Source: Adiantum capillus-veneris (lineage: Eukaryota; Streptophyta; Polypodiopsida; Polypodiales; Pteridaceae). From it: 64,000 nt of DNA. Below are positions 9,890 through 22,308 of this stretch, piece after piece; position 1 is the stretch's first letter; every line of letters begins with the position of its first letter. The notes under the pieces were generated by a model. It searched no databases, was not told the DNA's origin, and saw only the letters and a list, made by a program, of their open reading frames with translations. The translations under genes were made by a program, and so were the position numbers. Location of the stretch: positions 89,365,025 to 89,429,024 of the forward strand of contig CM043958.1 of NCBI GenBank assembly GCA_014529385.2. Reading direction: 5' to 3'.

Positions 9890-11111
9890 TGCATTGGCAG
9901 CTCATTTTGGTTGGGATGTATATCAATCAGACATTGTTACTGCTTTCTTGAATGGTGACATATTTGAGGAAGTTTATGTAGCGCAGCCTCGCGGTTTTGT
10001 CAAGAAAGCACAAGAGGACAAAGTGTGCAGATGTAAGAAGGCTTTGTATGGGTTGAAGCAATCTCCTCGTGCTTGGTATGAGAAAGCTGACATTCATTTG
10101 GTCAAACAAGGCTTTCGTAACAGTCCAACAGAAAGCACATTGTATGTAAAGCGTGAGGGCGATGTACTTGTCATTGTTGTTCTTTATGTGGACAATTTGC
10201 TCATGATTGGTCCCAATGAGGTACATATTGCTGAATTTAAGGCTGATTTGAATACTACTTTCAAGATGAAAGATTTGTGACTATTGCATCATTATTTGGG
10301 TATATAGTTTAAGCAGTGTGATGGTGGTATTTCCTTGTGTCAGAAAAGTTACATAGAGACATTGCTATGTAAGTTTGAGCTTGAGGATTGCAAACCTATT
10401 GCCACTCCCATGGAAACAGGTTTGAAATTGAGTCTTCATGATGCTGGTGAACCTGCTAATGTCACTCTTTACCAAACTGCTATTGGATACCTCATTTATG
10501 TATGCAACAACACGAGACCAGATATTATGCATAGCCCAAGGTCTAAGCATTTGGTAGGCTATCAAGAGGATTTTTTGCTACCTTAGTGGCACTTTACATC
10601 TTGGCTTGTTTTATCCCAAGGGGGGATCATTGCCGCCAGACTTACATGCTTTTTTGGACTTAGACTGGGCTGGTTGTTTTGACACGCAAGTGTCCACAAG
10701 TGGTTTTTGTTTCATACTTGGCAGTTCATGTATATCATCGTTGAGCAAGAAGCAACCTACTGTGGCCACTTTGAGTTGTGAGGCTGAGTACAAGGCAGTC
10801 TTCACAACTACGGTTGAGTGTGGCTCAGATATCTTATGGCTGATTTGGGTGTTGGACAGGACACTGCCAACACTATCTACATTGACAGTCAGAGCGCATT
10901 GGCAGTTGCGAAGAACCCAGTGTTTCATGCTCGCACAAAGCACATTGAGGTGCATTACCACTTTGTTAGAGAGAGGCTCTCAACAGGAGAGATCAGCTTG
11001 GCTTATGTGCCAAAACAGGACAACCTTGCAGATCTTTTCACAAAGGAATTGTCTCGTGAGAAGCTCGAAGCTTTTTGCAAAGCTTTGGGCTTACTCCCCT
11101 TTGTGGACTGA
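9890..11111 (+). pseudogene. Ty1/copia pol, rest of reverse transcriptase and RNase H (broken)
   Basis: This continues the gene interrupted at 556. It starts at HFGWDVYQSDIVTAFLNGD and runs through KALYGLKQSPRAWYEK, the RT core. The catalytic motif is VVLYVDNLLMIG: the usual Tyr-Val-Asp-Asp has become Tyr-Val-Asp-Asn, which should abolish activity. Stops follow at about 10278 and 10304, and frameshifts occur near 10540-10600 and 10830. RNase H segments are recognisable (DLDWAGCFDTQVSTSGF, then IYIDSQSALAVAKNPVFHARTKHIEVHYHF, split here only by reference) and the frame ends at 11111. Family assignment is firm. Confidence 0.92.
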
Positions 11112-11399
11112 TCATGTCCTCAGGGCATGGCACTTCCCTTTACTCATGTGTCAGCTGTCATTCACCGCATGTTACCATATACATGTGGTAGTGATGTGTG
11201 TGAACACACTAGGACCGTTGGGGCATCTTTTCTCTCTTTAGGAGGTTTTTTCCCCCGTGCATTGTATATACGCCCATCACTCTAGGGCTATCTATCTTCC
11301 CATTGCACACTAAGTAATACACTCTCAGTTGTGTGCCCTTGAGCTTCCTTCGTCTTCTCCAAGCTGTGTGCATTTCTCTGCAACCCTAATTCCAACACA
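11112..11399 (+). other. Probable 3' non-coding end and LTR of the copia element
   Basis: Follows the pol stop directly. The segment ends CCTAATTCCAACACA near 11399, like a copia LTR 3' end, and a plausible LTR start is the GTTGGGG at about 11217. No second LTR is in the window, so the boundaries are guesses. Confidence 0.4.
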
Positions 11400-11956
11400 G
11401 AGTGGCAAGGGCTCGGGCGGTTCACCATTCAATACCCCCCTATATAACGTGCGTTCGTGGGGTATTAAAAACCCCCTCTTTTAACATGTATAAATGAATA
11501 AAATGACCCCTTATTTTATATTTTTTTTCCAAAATCGAATATAGAAACCACTTATTTTAATGTATCTCTGTTAAATTGCTTAAATGTTTGCATTTTAAAA
11601 ACCCTCCTTTTGAACTCACGTTAACATTAACATGATTACATAGTCCACCCCCCGAGGGCAAAGGCAAGGCGTTTGCAAGAGAGAGAGAAGCATAAAAACA
11701 AGCACATGGAGGAAGGAGGGCAGCCCGAGTGCCAGACACCTTGCATGTTTCCTAGATCTCATTAGTGCAGAGTGGATTCATGAGAGAATGACCGAGGTAA
11801 AAGCGTGCGGAGAAGACACCACCAGCAAAGAATGGGAGTATGTATGAGGCTGCATGCCAAAGGTAGAGTACTCATATACCTAAACCATAGTATAAATTTT
11901 TTTCTTGAAATTATCTTTAATTTGTATTTGATAAAAGATAATTTTCTATTTTGTAG
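11400..11956. other. No gene seen; probably upstream part of the CACTA remnant
   Basis: AT-rich sequence with short GA and G-rich runs. Around 11780-11860 there may be an upstream CACTA exon ending at a GT site near 11864, but no domain is recognisable in it. Confidence 0.4.
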
Positions 11957-12709
11957 TGCCTTTACTTTAACTCTATGTGGTCAAAGAGTCGTCATTTTCG
12001 TACGTGCCACATTGACGAGCGTAGAACCACCATGGATTGTGTCATCATGGGCAACTTTGACACAGACGGTGATGAAGCCAGGTACTGTGGAACTATTGAA
12101 AGGATAGTAAAGGTTAATTCTAGAGCTTTTCATACCTTCATCTTCGAGTGCAAGTGGTTTGCAAATGTGTCCAGACGACATGAGAATGGCCTCTACATGG
12201 TGGACTCTAGTGTGCATCACACAAGGAGGTATGACAATTTAGTTTTACCGCGCAATTGTGAGCAGGTGAGTGACATGTATCTTTTTTATCCTTATTTTAA
12301 TTATACCAATGCTACTCACTTTGAGGTTCTAGCTCTTTTATAGGTCATCTATATCCCAGCAATCCACCAACCAAAACTTTCATTTGTAATTCCTGTAACA
12401 CCTTGAGGGAGAACCATTTTTTCCACTAATGAAGTGGAGACCAACTTCGACCCTTATCCACCTCCGACTTTGGATGAGGTGGAGACAAAGGAGAGGGAGG
12501 TCGATGAATCGAGTCCGGTGGCGGCAAGTCTTAGCGAGGATGATTTTCATGATGATGAAGATGATGAGATGGAGGATGAAGAACTCCAAGATGATGAAGC
12601 CAATGCATCCACAAACGACAATTCCGTTTCTCTCTTTATTGATTTAGGAGCCATGGGCTTAATATTGGATGATGCCTCATGTAGGGATCTTTTGGAAGAT
12701 GATTCATAA
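11957..12709 (+). pseudogene. CACTA (En/Spm) transposase remnant, DUF4216-like domain and acidic tail
   Basis: A splice acceptor at 11953-11956 opens an exon reading RHFRTCHIDERRTTMDCVIMGNF (given here for its pattern: a basic stretch before the domain). It then has ARYCGTIERIVKVNSRAF and FIFECKWFANVSRRH, which fits the DUF4216 domain of plant CACTA transposases. A GT donor at 12266 and an AG acceptor at 12343-12344 remove a 79-bp intron, and the next exon begins VIYIPAIHQPK, again as in that family. A TGA at 12405 and a one-base shift separate this from a very acidic C-terminus (DEDDEMEDEELQDDE) ending at 12709. CACTA terminal repeats were not found, so the element is partial or its ends are too diverged. 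Confidence 0.65.
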
Positions 12710-13740
12710 ACATTTTGCAGTTATGAATTTTTTTGGTCATGTAATCCATTCATCTCTCTCTCTCCCGGCCCCCTCTAGATTTGTGAGCATGCTCAATTAT
12801 GTTAATCAATTGACAGTGATTACTTTAACTGTAACCAAGTGTAATCTTATTATCCCCCCCCCTCCCCTTTCTCTCTCTTTCTCTCTATCCCTCTTTCTCT
12901 TTCTTTCTCTTTTCTTTTTTAAATTTAAAAATTTCATACAATATTCTTTAATTTTTATTGAGAGGAGGAAAACAACAAAATTTGAAGGGGGGGAGGGGGA
13001 GGGATGTTTAAGCCAGAATTCGAAAGTTTAGGCGCTAATTTTTTTTCAAAAATAAACTCGATAATAACAACGATAACAACTGCGGTAAAAAACGTGGTAA
13101 TAAATGCGAAAACAGTTGCGGTAATAATTTAAACACAAAAAAACCCCCCGCTCTCCTTTTTCTTCTTTCTCTAGCTGAGTTTGCACCTTCTCTCTACAAA
13201 ACGTGGTAAATTAGAGTGATAAACACTTCGAGATTTTCATAGTGAAAAAGAACAAGTAGAGATGCTTAAGCATGGCCAAAATATGTCAACCATTTAGTAT
13301 CTCAAGCATTTTAACCTATTACTTATAAGCTTTTTGATGTTCAAACAATAGGGTTTCTCGAATTCTTCACAAAGCTACTCTCACTGGTTTATGGTGCCAA
13401 GCAAGCAGGTAGTGTCAAACTTTTTTAGGTGCTTATTAAGGGGAATATTAGTGGATTCATGTATGGCTTTGCGGAAAAAAGGTATGATGCAGCACGTTGA
13501 GGAAATATTTTTGTTGGTTGGATTGTTTATGATTTTCTAATCTTTATTCCTTCTTTTTGACAATTGAGATCCGTTTTTTAGTGCTTGGCTTGTAATTTGT
13601 TACAATTTACCTCACAAAAAAGACAATAATGTCTAAAAATAATGAAGAAATTCATCTCCGAATCCTACATGATAGACAATCAATCTTCTTATGAAAAGCT
13701 ACAAAAAAAAAATTATCTTTGGAGAAATTTAATCTCACAA
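12710..13740. other. No gene seen; CT-rich and AT-rich sequence with short repeated motifs
   Basis: Contains a pyrimidine run (12857-12920) and a purine block near 12985-13010. At 13075-13210 the motifs GCGGTAA and CGTGGTAA recur five times; these could be CACTA subterminal repeats but are not diagnostic. Confidence 0.5.
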
Positions 13741-13742
13741 CC

Positions 13743-13885
13743 AAGGGTATTTGGGAATTTTGGAAAATTTGAAGGGCATTTTGAGAATTAATGACAAAAT
13801 ATTGAGGGTGTATTGAAAATTTTTAAAATTTGAGGGGTGAATTTGGGAATTTTTAAGAATTAGAGGAGTATTTTGGTAATTTTCC
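13743..13885. repeat. Degenerate AT-rich tandem repeat, about 35 bp
   Basis: Units built as AATTTGAGGG, GTATTTTGGG and AATTTT recur about four to five times with substitutions and small indels. Such non-coding arrays are common in plant intergenic DNA; no function is implied. Confidence 0.75.
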
Positions 13886-16800
13886 AAAAAATCTATGAAT
13901 GCAGATGTCGATTGAGGTGGCAAAGCATGAGCGAAAGGCAGCTGGTGCAGCAAGACACCTAGGAGTAGCGGACGCAGGTATGCACTGCAGATGGGCACAT
14001 CCTGCGCAAATAGAGTGGGCCAAAGTGTTTGGGAAAGTGGGGTCTAGAGATATTCCTAGGGGATTAGCAATTTGCAGCCGACTATGCTGGAGCAGAGGAG
14101 GTGGGAGGCGGCGGGAGCGGCATTCATGTTGGCGGCAAGGTCCGTAGACAGAGAGACGCAAACAAGATGGGGTGTGTGTGAGTGTGTGTGTGTAAGAGAG
14201 AGAGAGAGAGAGAGATGGCAGTGAACGCATGAAGTGAGAGGGAGCTCAATTTTCTCTGCATGCTGCGAGAGTGGACCTTGGTAGACGAGGGGTTTGGGGA
14301 GCTGTGTGGAGGAGAGTGGCAGACGGGGAGCACAAGCAAAGAAAGGGAAGTAGATCATAGGGATCGCGATGGGGTTCCACTAAAAGACTTTGAGGAGCTC
14401 TATGACAGATGCAACACAGACCTCAAGAGAGAGAAGGGGATGGAGGAAGGGGTGAAAGGAATAAGCATTATGGACGCGCGGGGTGCTGGCTACGCAGGGG
14501 CATTGATGACGACTAGAGCAAAACTTTTCTTTGCAATGTGCAGATTCCTTTGGAATCTTATGCAAAGGAATCTTATGAAGAAATTAATTGAGTTTCCTCT
14601 TTTTGGACCCATTAGTCTTGTTGGAATCTCACTAAGAGGCTATTTTGATAGAAGGAAAGAAAAGCTAAATCTTCTAAGTTATTTCCTTGAGTATTTTGGA
14701 GTATTTTGGGGAGGGGGATAACAGGTGGAGGAGAGAGAGATATCCTAATGGGAAGTTTAAATGAAAAGAAAGGAAAAAGGCGCGGGCGGGGGGGCCGTGT
14801 CAAGAGAGATGGCAGTTGAGGATGCCACCCGCGAAGGCAAGGGATTTTTTTCTGGGTTGATGTGTTGCAGGCCATGAGGTCTTGCACCGTTAGGCAGGCA
14901 AGCATGTCAAAAGGTCTCTCTCTCTCTCTCTCTCTCCGTCGCAAGGCAATGCCTCTATCTCTCCCAGCTTTTCGACAAGCGGAGCTTGAAAATCAGAGAA
15001 TAAAAGTGTTGGCCATCCACCGGTCGGGTGGGGGACGATTGTTGTTGCGATATCCATTACACTCCTGCATATATATTCATATCCACACACACACATACAC
15101 ACGTTGCACTTGCTCTGCGCGTCGTGTGCGATGGAGCTGCAGGGGGATCCTGTTCAGAAGCAGGCGAGGCAGTCTGCCCTCGCTCGTGATGGAGCTGGAG
15201 GAGCTGTTGTACATGCCTGTGCAGGCAGGGCTTGACAATTCACAACCATGAAGAAGCATGCGGGGGTGTAGAGGGCAGCGATGGCGAAGCACAGGGGGTG
15301 GGGAGTGGAGGCACCGTCCATAAAGGACACGTGGTCAAGTCGAGGGATCGACGGCTCAGCTTTAATCCACCATTGATTAAAGATCAACGAGCATAAAATA
15401 TTAGGGTTTCTAGCTGAGCATCGGGCCTTGTAACCCGGACCTCCCCGACCATACCCTTAAGCTCTATCCGACTTGCCTATCGCGTGCCACTACAAGTAAA
15501 GTGACTCTTGCAGTACATAAATCCTACCCCCCTTGCTGTGGAGATCTGACGGCCTAAAAGCCATGCCCCACCGATCACGCACCCCTGCCATAGATCCCAT
15601 GAGCTCGACCCCGTGTCACTTATAAACGAGGGGGGGGGAAAGAGAGAGAGAGAGAGAGGGGGCGGCCGGCGAGTTGCAATATAAAGCAAATTTTCCACAA
15701 ACTTGAACCTATTGGGGAGAATATCGTAAGACCATATGCTTCCTCCAAAGGAAAAAAACATTACCCATGCATGTGAAGCCTAAGATTGTGAACAATTATG
15801 GCTTACTATAGTGTTCATTACCATTGCCGTGTGTGGTTTTACAACATATCATAGTTGCTTTCTCATGAGATACCCTCGCAACTATGTCTACCTAGTATGG
15901 AACCTTTTCCCATTGAATTTTTCAGTCCCTTTTTCTGCCATAGTGCCAATAGAGGGGTCTTAGCGATTAGCTATAGCTAATGCGAGTGTCTATCCTCTTT
16001 ACAAGATGCACTATCCTCTTATGTGATAATTGACTGCATACATTTCAATTGTATTGTGCTCGGAATGCGAAATTGAACTTGTAATAACAAATTTTAGGGA
16101 GAATGTGAGAAAAATAATCCTCTTTTTCCTTGAAGCTTGAAAAATATATTTTTTTAATGCTAGTTTTGCCTTTACGTGCCGTGAAGCTCAAAGTAGAAAG
16201 CCTTGAATTCCTTTGAAAGACCGGTGCGAGGATGCTTGCTGCGGGTGTGAGAAGCATTTGCTTGATCTGTCTGAAAGCTTTAAATGCTTGATGAAGTGAC
16301 TTTGAGGTGCTGCTTTGAAGCTTTTTGGGTCGGAAATTTTTGTTTTGTTTTGTTCTTTTTTTTTAAGTAGAGCTTGCAAGAGCACTTTGTTGTGGTATTG
16401 TTGTGGGAATCTACCCCTGTTTTTTACTTTTTTGAAAAAAATTTAAAAAATCCGTTAAAAAGCTGGTTGACCTTCAATGGTAGACTCCAGAGTCCAGAGA
16501 GGTTGTGGCGTGCACGTGGGCACTAATCACGTGTAGCTTGCTGCACAGCAAGCGGAGTTGGGTTTATGCAAGCTCTAGTATCTACTTATGTCGAGCGCTG
16601 CAAATTCTAGGATGCCTGTTTTAGGCCTGTATGAATTCAAGGCTGCCAAGATCCAAGATATGCTACCAACGATGTGCTTGAATCACCAAGGTCCAAAAGT
16701 CCACTCTCTATTAAAATTTATCGAGTGTGCCTCGGCCTCAAGGCAATCAGGCAATTGTGCAAGTGAGCAATTACCATTCATTTAGTAGAGCACCTCAATT

Positions 16801-17440
16801 GCAACTTCCAAGAGAGATCGCCGCCACCCCCCACCGCCCGGCCTCGAAATCGCATATGTGTAGGTTGAGCTTGCACAAGAAGTTTTGGACAAATTCTCAC
16901 AATAATTCCCACATTGTGACTTACCTCAACATCATGAGTTTCTGTGAGGAAGGCATCGCATACCTAGCTAGGTATGTGGTGCCTCTCAAGCAAAAGCTCA
17001 TGATGTTATGCATTGTATGAAAAACATTGAAAAAGACTCCGTTTTCCTACATGAGAATATTTCTAAATCTTCTTCTGTTGGAGCCAAGAAGAGATGCCCA
17101 AAAAAAAACCTTGAAGAGCCCTTCCAGTTATAAGGGAATTTCGATCTTCAGCTTATAGTGTAAAATGAGAGTAGGAAAGGGGTCGCATTGGCGTTGTAAC
17201 AGCATCCGTGAGGGCCAATGCAAGTGAAACTACACAAGGCCTCCGATTAAGCAAGCCGATTAGTGGTTTTAAATAGCACTAATCTTTCTATGAAAATGAT
17301 GAAACTTGGCAAATAGGGGATCCTCAAGATGCTCTGGGGATTGCTAAGCTAGTGATGCTCCCAATTGGCTATGATATCAGTTGTTGGGCATGGTGTATGT
17401 GTGTTCTCAAGGCGGCTTAAAGTTGTAGGTAACCATAGCT
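13886..17440. other. Long stretch with no gene or element I can identify
   Basis: Holds simple-sequence runs: (GT)n then (GA)n at 14170-14215, (CT)n at 14912-14936, (CA)n near 15084-15102, and a G run then (GA)n at 15630-15660. Reading frames here are short and of repeat-driven composition. Some parts, such as 16200-16320 with repeated GCTTTGAAG-like words, may be old repeats. Confidence 0.6.

Positions 17441-17506
<66 letters not shown>
17441..17506 (-). repeat. Compound microsatellite tail of the LINE, (CT)n then (TA)n
   Basis: On the minus strand the LINE ends TTAATATATAACATTT, followed by about eight CT units (17491-17506) and then about 25 TA units (17441-17490). The same order, CT then TA, follows LINE copies ending near 38764 and 49027. 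Confidence 0.9.
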
Positions 17507-17664
17507 AATGTTATATATTAACGTCTTCAAAAGGCCATAGTAAACTATGAGGCCAGAAAGTTACAAGGTGGTGGATCTGATACAAAGTCAGAGTAATAAA
17601 ATAACCTAATCAACAGTACAAAACAAAGATATATATTATGGGATTCTAGATTGGTCGATGTGAG

Positions 17665-20600
17665 CTAAGCCGAAAGCTGTGGGAGTGGCTCTTGCGGCTG
17701 TCCCGTGTCTACTCTGAAGAAGTCTCTAATCCGTCTTTGAGACTGGTTAGCCTCGCCATTCATCAGGCTCTCTCTGTGTCTGCGCAGCTCGAGCAAGAAC
17801 AAACCCAGGCATCTTTGATCTTCGTATCCCATTACTCTTGAGAGTGGTCCAAAACCCTCTCTGAACAAGCAATGGAAGCGGTCTCGTATCTCGTAGTAGA
17901 CGGGGCAGCGGCATGTGTAATGCAGCTCTGTCTCAGGTTCCATGTTACACAAGGGGCATGTCCTGGCCTCTGCTGGTACTCCGCTGTATCTCCCGGTTTC
18001 AATCCACAGCTGGTGAGACGATGTGCGTAACTGGCCAATAGCACATCGTATCCCATGAGACAGGTGGGTATCCATGTATCTGGGTCTCATCACAAAACCA
18101 TCTTCCGTAAGCTGGAGAAGGTGATCTCTGTAGAAAGCCATCTTCGTGCCCAGTTCTTGTGCTGGTTGTATCCATGTCCTCTTGGTGTCTAGCTGGGTTA
18201 GGTCTTGGCAGATGAGCTTGGTGATCTCCGACTGTGTAAGAATGAGAGATGGTGCATCCAATGAGTACTGGAATGGTGGCAGCCTGTCTATGCTGAACCC
18301 ATGCGCCTGAAACCATGATGTCCTCTCCCCATACCAGCATGTTGTATCTCCTTGTATGGCTAACTGTCGAGAGGACTCAAGTGCTATGCGAGCATATCTG
18401 TCTTTGGGAAGTTCCCATGTGCGGTTTATGAAGGAGACTGATCTGGTGAGCGCCTCGACCACCAGTGGGGGAGCCGCCAGCTCTGCTTGGATAATGGCCC
18501 GTGGTACTGATGCCTTGGCTCTAATGAGCCGCGATATCATAGAGACGAGAGGTTTCTCCATGTTCCCCCATCCGTCTGTGCGACCCGGCCTCCCGTGGTG
18601 ATCCAATGAAGGTCCCCATATCTCAGCCCCATAGAGCAATGTTGAGGCCACCAAGGTGTCAAAAAGCCAGAGCTTCGTCCAGGGTTCCTAAAACTGAACC
18701 TGCGAACACATCCTCTCTAATCTACCCAATGCTTCGTGGGCTCTAGTCAGACTGGTCTCTGTTGCTCTTTTGAGTGAGAATGTGGGTCCAGTAAAAGCCA
18801 CTCCAAGGTAAGTGTAAGCGTCTGTGTACTCCACAGTCTCCTGGCCGTATGTGAATGTAGCTGTTGATCTCCTTATCCACTGTGGAGTGGTATTACACAC
18901 CATAACCTTGGTTTTACCAAGGTTGACAGACAAACCACTTTCGTGGGCAAACGTATGCAAAGCATCCAATTGGCGTTGCATTCCCTCTGGGGATTCGGAG
19001 ATCAACACAATATCGTCCGCATATAGCAAAAGTGGAATCCATGTCCCTGCCAACTGTGCACCTTTATCCCCGTCCCTGTCAATGTAGTCAGAAACCTCAT
19101 CCACATACATATCGAAAAGAGTAGGAGAGAGCGGGCAACCCTGCTTCACCCCAATAGTGGAGTGAAAGGGTATTGAGAGTCCCTCCGGGGTGCGTACATG
19201 CCCTACTACTGATCTGTATAATGCCATGATCCCCCAAATGAGCTTTGTGGGTACTCCCATTTCCTGTAATCTGCGCATCAACCTAGCTCTGGGTACTGTG
19301 TCAAAAGCTTTGCGGAAGTCCACAGAGCTATAGTAGATCCGTCTCCTATGAGATCTGCCTTCCTCGATGATGGCCCTGAGTGTCAAGATGTGGTCAAGAG
19401 TAGAGAAGCCTCTCCTGAACCCCGCCTGCCCAGTTGCCCGCAGTCCTTCCCTCTCTGCCCATCTACTCAGCTGTTGCTCAAGAATGGATGCATACAATCT
19501 TGCCAGTGTGTGCCCAATCATAATAGTGCGATAGTTCCCAGGCTCCATGGGGTCTCCTAATTTGAAGATAGGTACGATCGTAGATAGGCTCCAAGTGTCC
19601 GGTAGGCCCTCACACATGGCACGGTTGAACATAACTGCTAGAAGCTCTGCTAGTAAGTCTTTGGCATGCATGAAATGCTCAGTGACTAGGCCCTCATGAT
19701 CATATGCTCTCCCGGTCTTCATCTTGTCAATAGCTTTTTTCACCATCTCAGCGGTGAAAAAGACACATGTGTGTGGGCATGGATCAGGGGGGTTGGGGAG
19801 GGGCGGCTGTCTAGGTACTGTGTACAGAGATGATGCGTACTGACCCCAGGTCTCTGTGGAGTAAATAGCAGGGGGGGGGGGGGGGGGATTGCTCATGAAA
19901 GAGCCGCCACACCTCGCGCGAGTCCTGACTCAAGAATAGCTTATATAGATCCTGCTCGAGTCGAGCCAAAAAAGCCCTCTTCTTCCGCCGCACCAGGCGT
20001 CGGAAGTTCATCTGTGACTGTCTGTGAGTGATGTCCCCCAACAGCACCTCCCTCTGAAGTCTGGCTCTAATCTGGCAGCACTCCTCATTGTACCAGCTGT
20101 TCTGAGGCATGCTCCCAGATCGGCGGTTCTGCTCAGGCTGGGTGTGTGGGTATGCTTCTGCTGCTGCCTCATACATTATAGTAGTTAGCTCCTCCAGAGG
20201 TCGCCCCGGGTCTTCAGTGCATAGGCGTCGGTAGATTCCGTCCATGTATACAGAGTCCGTCTCCCTTGTGAATGTGTAGCGAGTAGGGGCTGCTACTCGT
20301 GGCTTGTGTGCTGCATTGAACTGGAAGGAGATGGTCATTGAAACCAGAGCATGATCTACTGCCACCCCGACCGGTCTGGGCCCAACTGTGAGATCCTGAA
20401 TACTAGAGATGAGTTTCGGTTGTGCCATGACATAGTCCACCGTGCTGTCTCCATGTCTATGTGGGAAGCATGTAAAACCTCCCGCAGCAGGAAATCTCTG
20501 TAGGCCGTTCAAGATGGCCAATCCATGTGCAGTGCCCATGTCTATCAGGTGTCGCCCATACTCAGTATATTCCCTATCGTGTGATAGTCTGGAAAGGCCT

Positions 20601-21157
20601 GTTTCTGCCACATCTATCTCTCTTAGCATCTCCTCTGAAGTATCATAAAACATTGCTTGGTGATGGGCAGACCTAGCATTGAAGTCCCCGAGGATGATAA
20701 TGTCACCGTCCCTAGATAACTCCCATATGTCATCATCCAAAATAGAGAAAGGGGAATGTCCTCTGGGTGGTGCATAAACTGATGTACTCGGGGGGAAGTA
20801 ACAAATAGCTAGATAGAGGTATCTGCCTATCTCTGCTTTCAGTCTTACCCACATGTACCTAGCCTGCTCGTCCCTACGGGCTATATGTATCAGTGGCTGC
20901 AGATCCTCTCTAAATAACATTGCCACTCCTCCCGAGCCCCGTCCTCTGTGCTCTGAGCGTGTCTCCTGTCTGTAGGCTGTCTCCCACCTGTATCCACTGA
21001 TGTGAGGCATGGATTGCCCAGGGGCCTGGTGTGTCTCAGAGTAGAAGATGATGTCTCTTCCAGTAAAGCTGTCCTCAAAAGCACCCACATCAAGACGCAT
21101 AGATCCATTGCAGTTCCAGGCAGCTACTTTGAGTGTGGTCCCATAAGACTCGCATCG
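17665..21157 (-). pseudogene. LINE ORF2: endonuclease, reverse transcriptase, C-terminal zinc finger (two lesions)
   Basis: The endonuclease begins at KVAAWNCNG, upstream of the first ATG (21100), in the frame continuing from ORF1. It shows IIFYSETHQ, LGDFNAR, STVDYVM and VDHALV, the usual APE-type catalytic set. RT motifs follow: RAYDHEGLVTEHF, AGFRRGFSTLDHI, FRKAFDTVPRARL, KQGCPLSPTLF and LLLYADDIVL. The C-terminal finger is CPLCNMEPETELHYTCRCP. Two lesions are visible: a frameshift at a run of about 18 C (19870-19887 on the plus strand) between endonuclease and RT, and a TAG at about 18688 where other copies have CAG. The protein would nick target DNA and prime reverse transcription of the LINE RNA. 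Length (about 1160 codons) is normal for the family. Confidence 0.92.
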
Positions 21158-22054
21158 TCATGTGGAGCGTCGCTCAAGTATTACCACTTTTCCGTCTCGG
21201 TAAAAAGCGATCTTGCCTTTTCCCCTTGCCGCTCTAATCTCCGGTATTACTTCCTGCATATGAGCAATCTGCGAGAGGGTGAGATCATCCCCGAGAAAGA
21301 TGCCAGTCTCTTTAAGAGTTGGTCTTTTCTTCAAGAAAGACTTCTTTGCCTCCATGGAGGGAAAACGGAGGATGAGTGCTCTTTCTTTTGAGGTTTCTCC
21401 ACTGCCTCCGTTTTTCTTTATGTTGCCCACTCTCCATGCCCTTGTGTGTGTCGGCTCATGAATCCCCATCAAGGCTGTGAGTTCTTTTACTTCCTCGTCC
21501 ACATTGCCTTTGTCTTTAAGACCGCAAATTCTCACATGTAAAGCGCGCACCCTTCTCCTCTGCTCCTCCTCTAGTGTCTGGTTAATGATGTTGTTTGGTG
21601 TGGACGTGGGCGTTATCTCCTTGTCTTTTCCTTTTTTGGCCACCTTGATCCATTTCTCGGCTTCGTCCGCCTTCTGTTGGGTTTTGGTAAGAACATCCAC
21701 CCAAGAAGTCGTCATTTCTTTGTGCTGTTCTTCTCCCTCTTTGATGGCCCGTACTTGTTCCTTGATCGTGTTGATTTCTTCGATTACCGAGGGTTGCAGT
21801 TCGCCCTCTTCCAGTGTGTTTCTTGATCGGGCTTCGGCGAGTTCTTTCTTGAGTGACGCAATCTCTTCCTCTTGGGTCGTCACTCGGTCTTCTAGCGTGC
21901 TTATTTTGCTCTCTTGGATCAACACACGTCCTTCGAGTATGTTTATTGAGCCCCAAAGACTACGGTTCATTTTGGTAATGGTCTCCGTCATTTCTTCTTT
22001 ACATTTTTGAATGGCATTCTCTAGGGGGTCGGCTTTATCGTTTGTCTTCCTCAT
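21158..22054 (-). CDS. LINE ORF1 protein: coiled coil plus L1-type RNA-binding domain
   Basis: 298 residues, open without lesions. Residues about 1-140 are Glu/Lys-rich and heptad-like (SKISTLEDRVTTQEEEI), a likely trimerising coiled coil. From about residue 170, RALHVRICGLKD begins an RRM-like fold of the kind found in L1 ORF1, with ERALILRFPSMEAKKSFL, followed by a C-terminal domain like that of L1 ORF1 (GDDLTLSQIAHMQEVIPEI, KIAFYRDGKVVI). Such proteins coat LINE RNA and act as nucleic-acid chaperones. The ORF ends in TGA at 21160-21158, and the same frame continues into the ORF2 endonuclease without another stop. The start was chosen as the first ATG of the open frame; a purine-poor, C-rich leader precedes it. 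Confidence 0.88.
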   Translation of the reverse strand: MRKTNDKADPLENAIQKCKEEMTETITKMNRSLWGSINILEGRVLIQESKISTLEDRVTTQEEEIASLKKELAEARSRNTLEEGELQPSVIEEINTIKEQVRAIKEGEEQHKEMTTSWVDVLTKTQQKADEAEKWIKVAKKGKDKEITPTSTPNNIINQTLEEEQRRRVRALHVRICGLKDKGNVDEEVKELTALMGIHEPTHTRAWRVGNIKKNGGSGETSKERALILRFPSMEAKKSFLKKRPTLKETGIFLGDDLTLSQIAHMQEVIPEIRAARGKGKIAFYRDGKVVILERRST

Positions 22055-22129
22055 GCTCGCTCGCCGTCAGCAAGGGGGTGAGCCCGTTGGTCGTGCGGGG
22101 GAGAGTCAGCCGCACAGTGGGAGAGAAAA

Positions 22130-22242
22130 GGGGGGGGGGGGGGGGGGGGGGGAGTACGGTAGAGAGAGTGAGAGAGAAGGTGGGATGGGGGAGGGGGGGG
22201 ATTATGGTAGATAGAGTGGGGGGAAGGGGGACGGGCAGGCTT

Positions 22243-22308
<66 letters not shown>

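Larger units (their letters stand above)
17507..22110 (-). mobile_element. Nearly full-length LINE (endonuclease/RT non-LTR retrotransposon)
   Basis: Minus-strand element with ORF1 (22054-21158) and ORF2 (21157-17665), a short 3' UTR and the conserved end GGCCTTTTGAAGACGTTAATA. ORF2 has an APE-type endonuclease, an RT with LLLYADDIVL and a C-terminal Cys/His finger, and no RNase H. The 5' end is unclear and may lie anywhere in the GC-rich, microsatellite-rich stretch 22110-22240. It is the longest of at least eight LINE copies in the window and the one that shows the family's layout. Confidence 0.92.
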
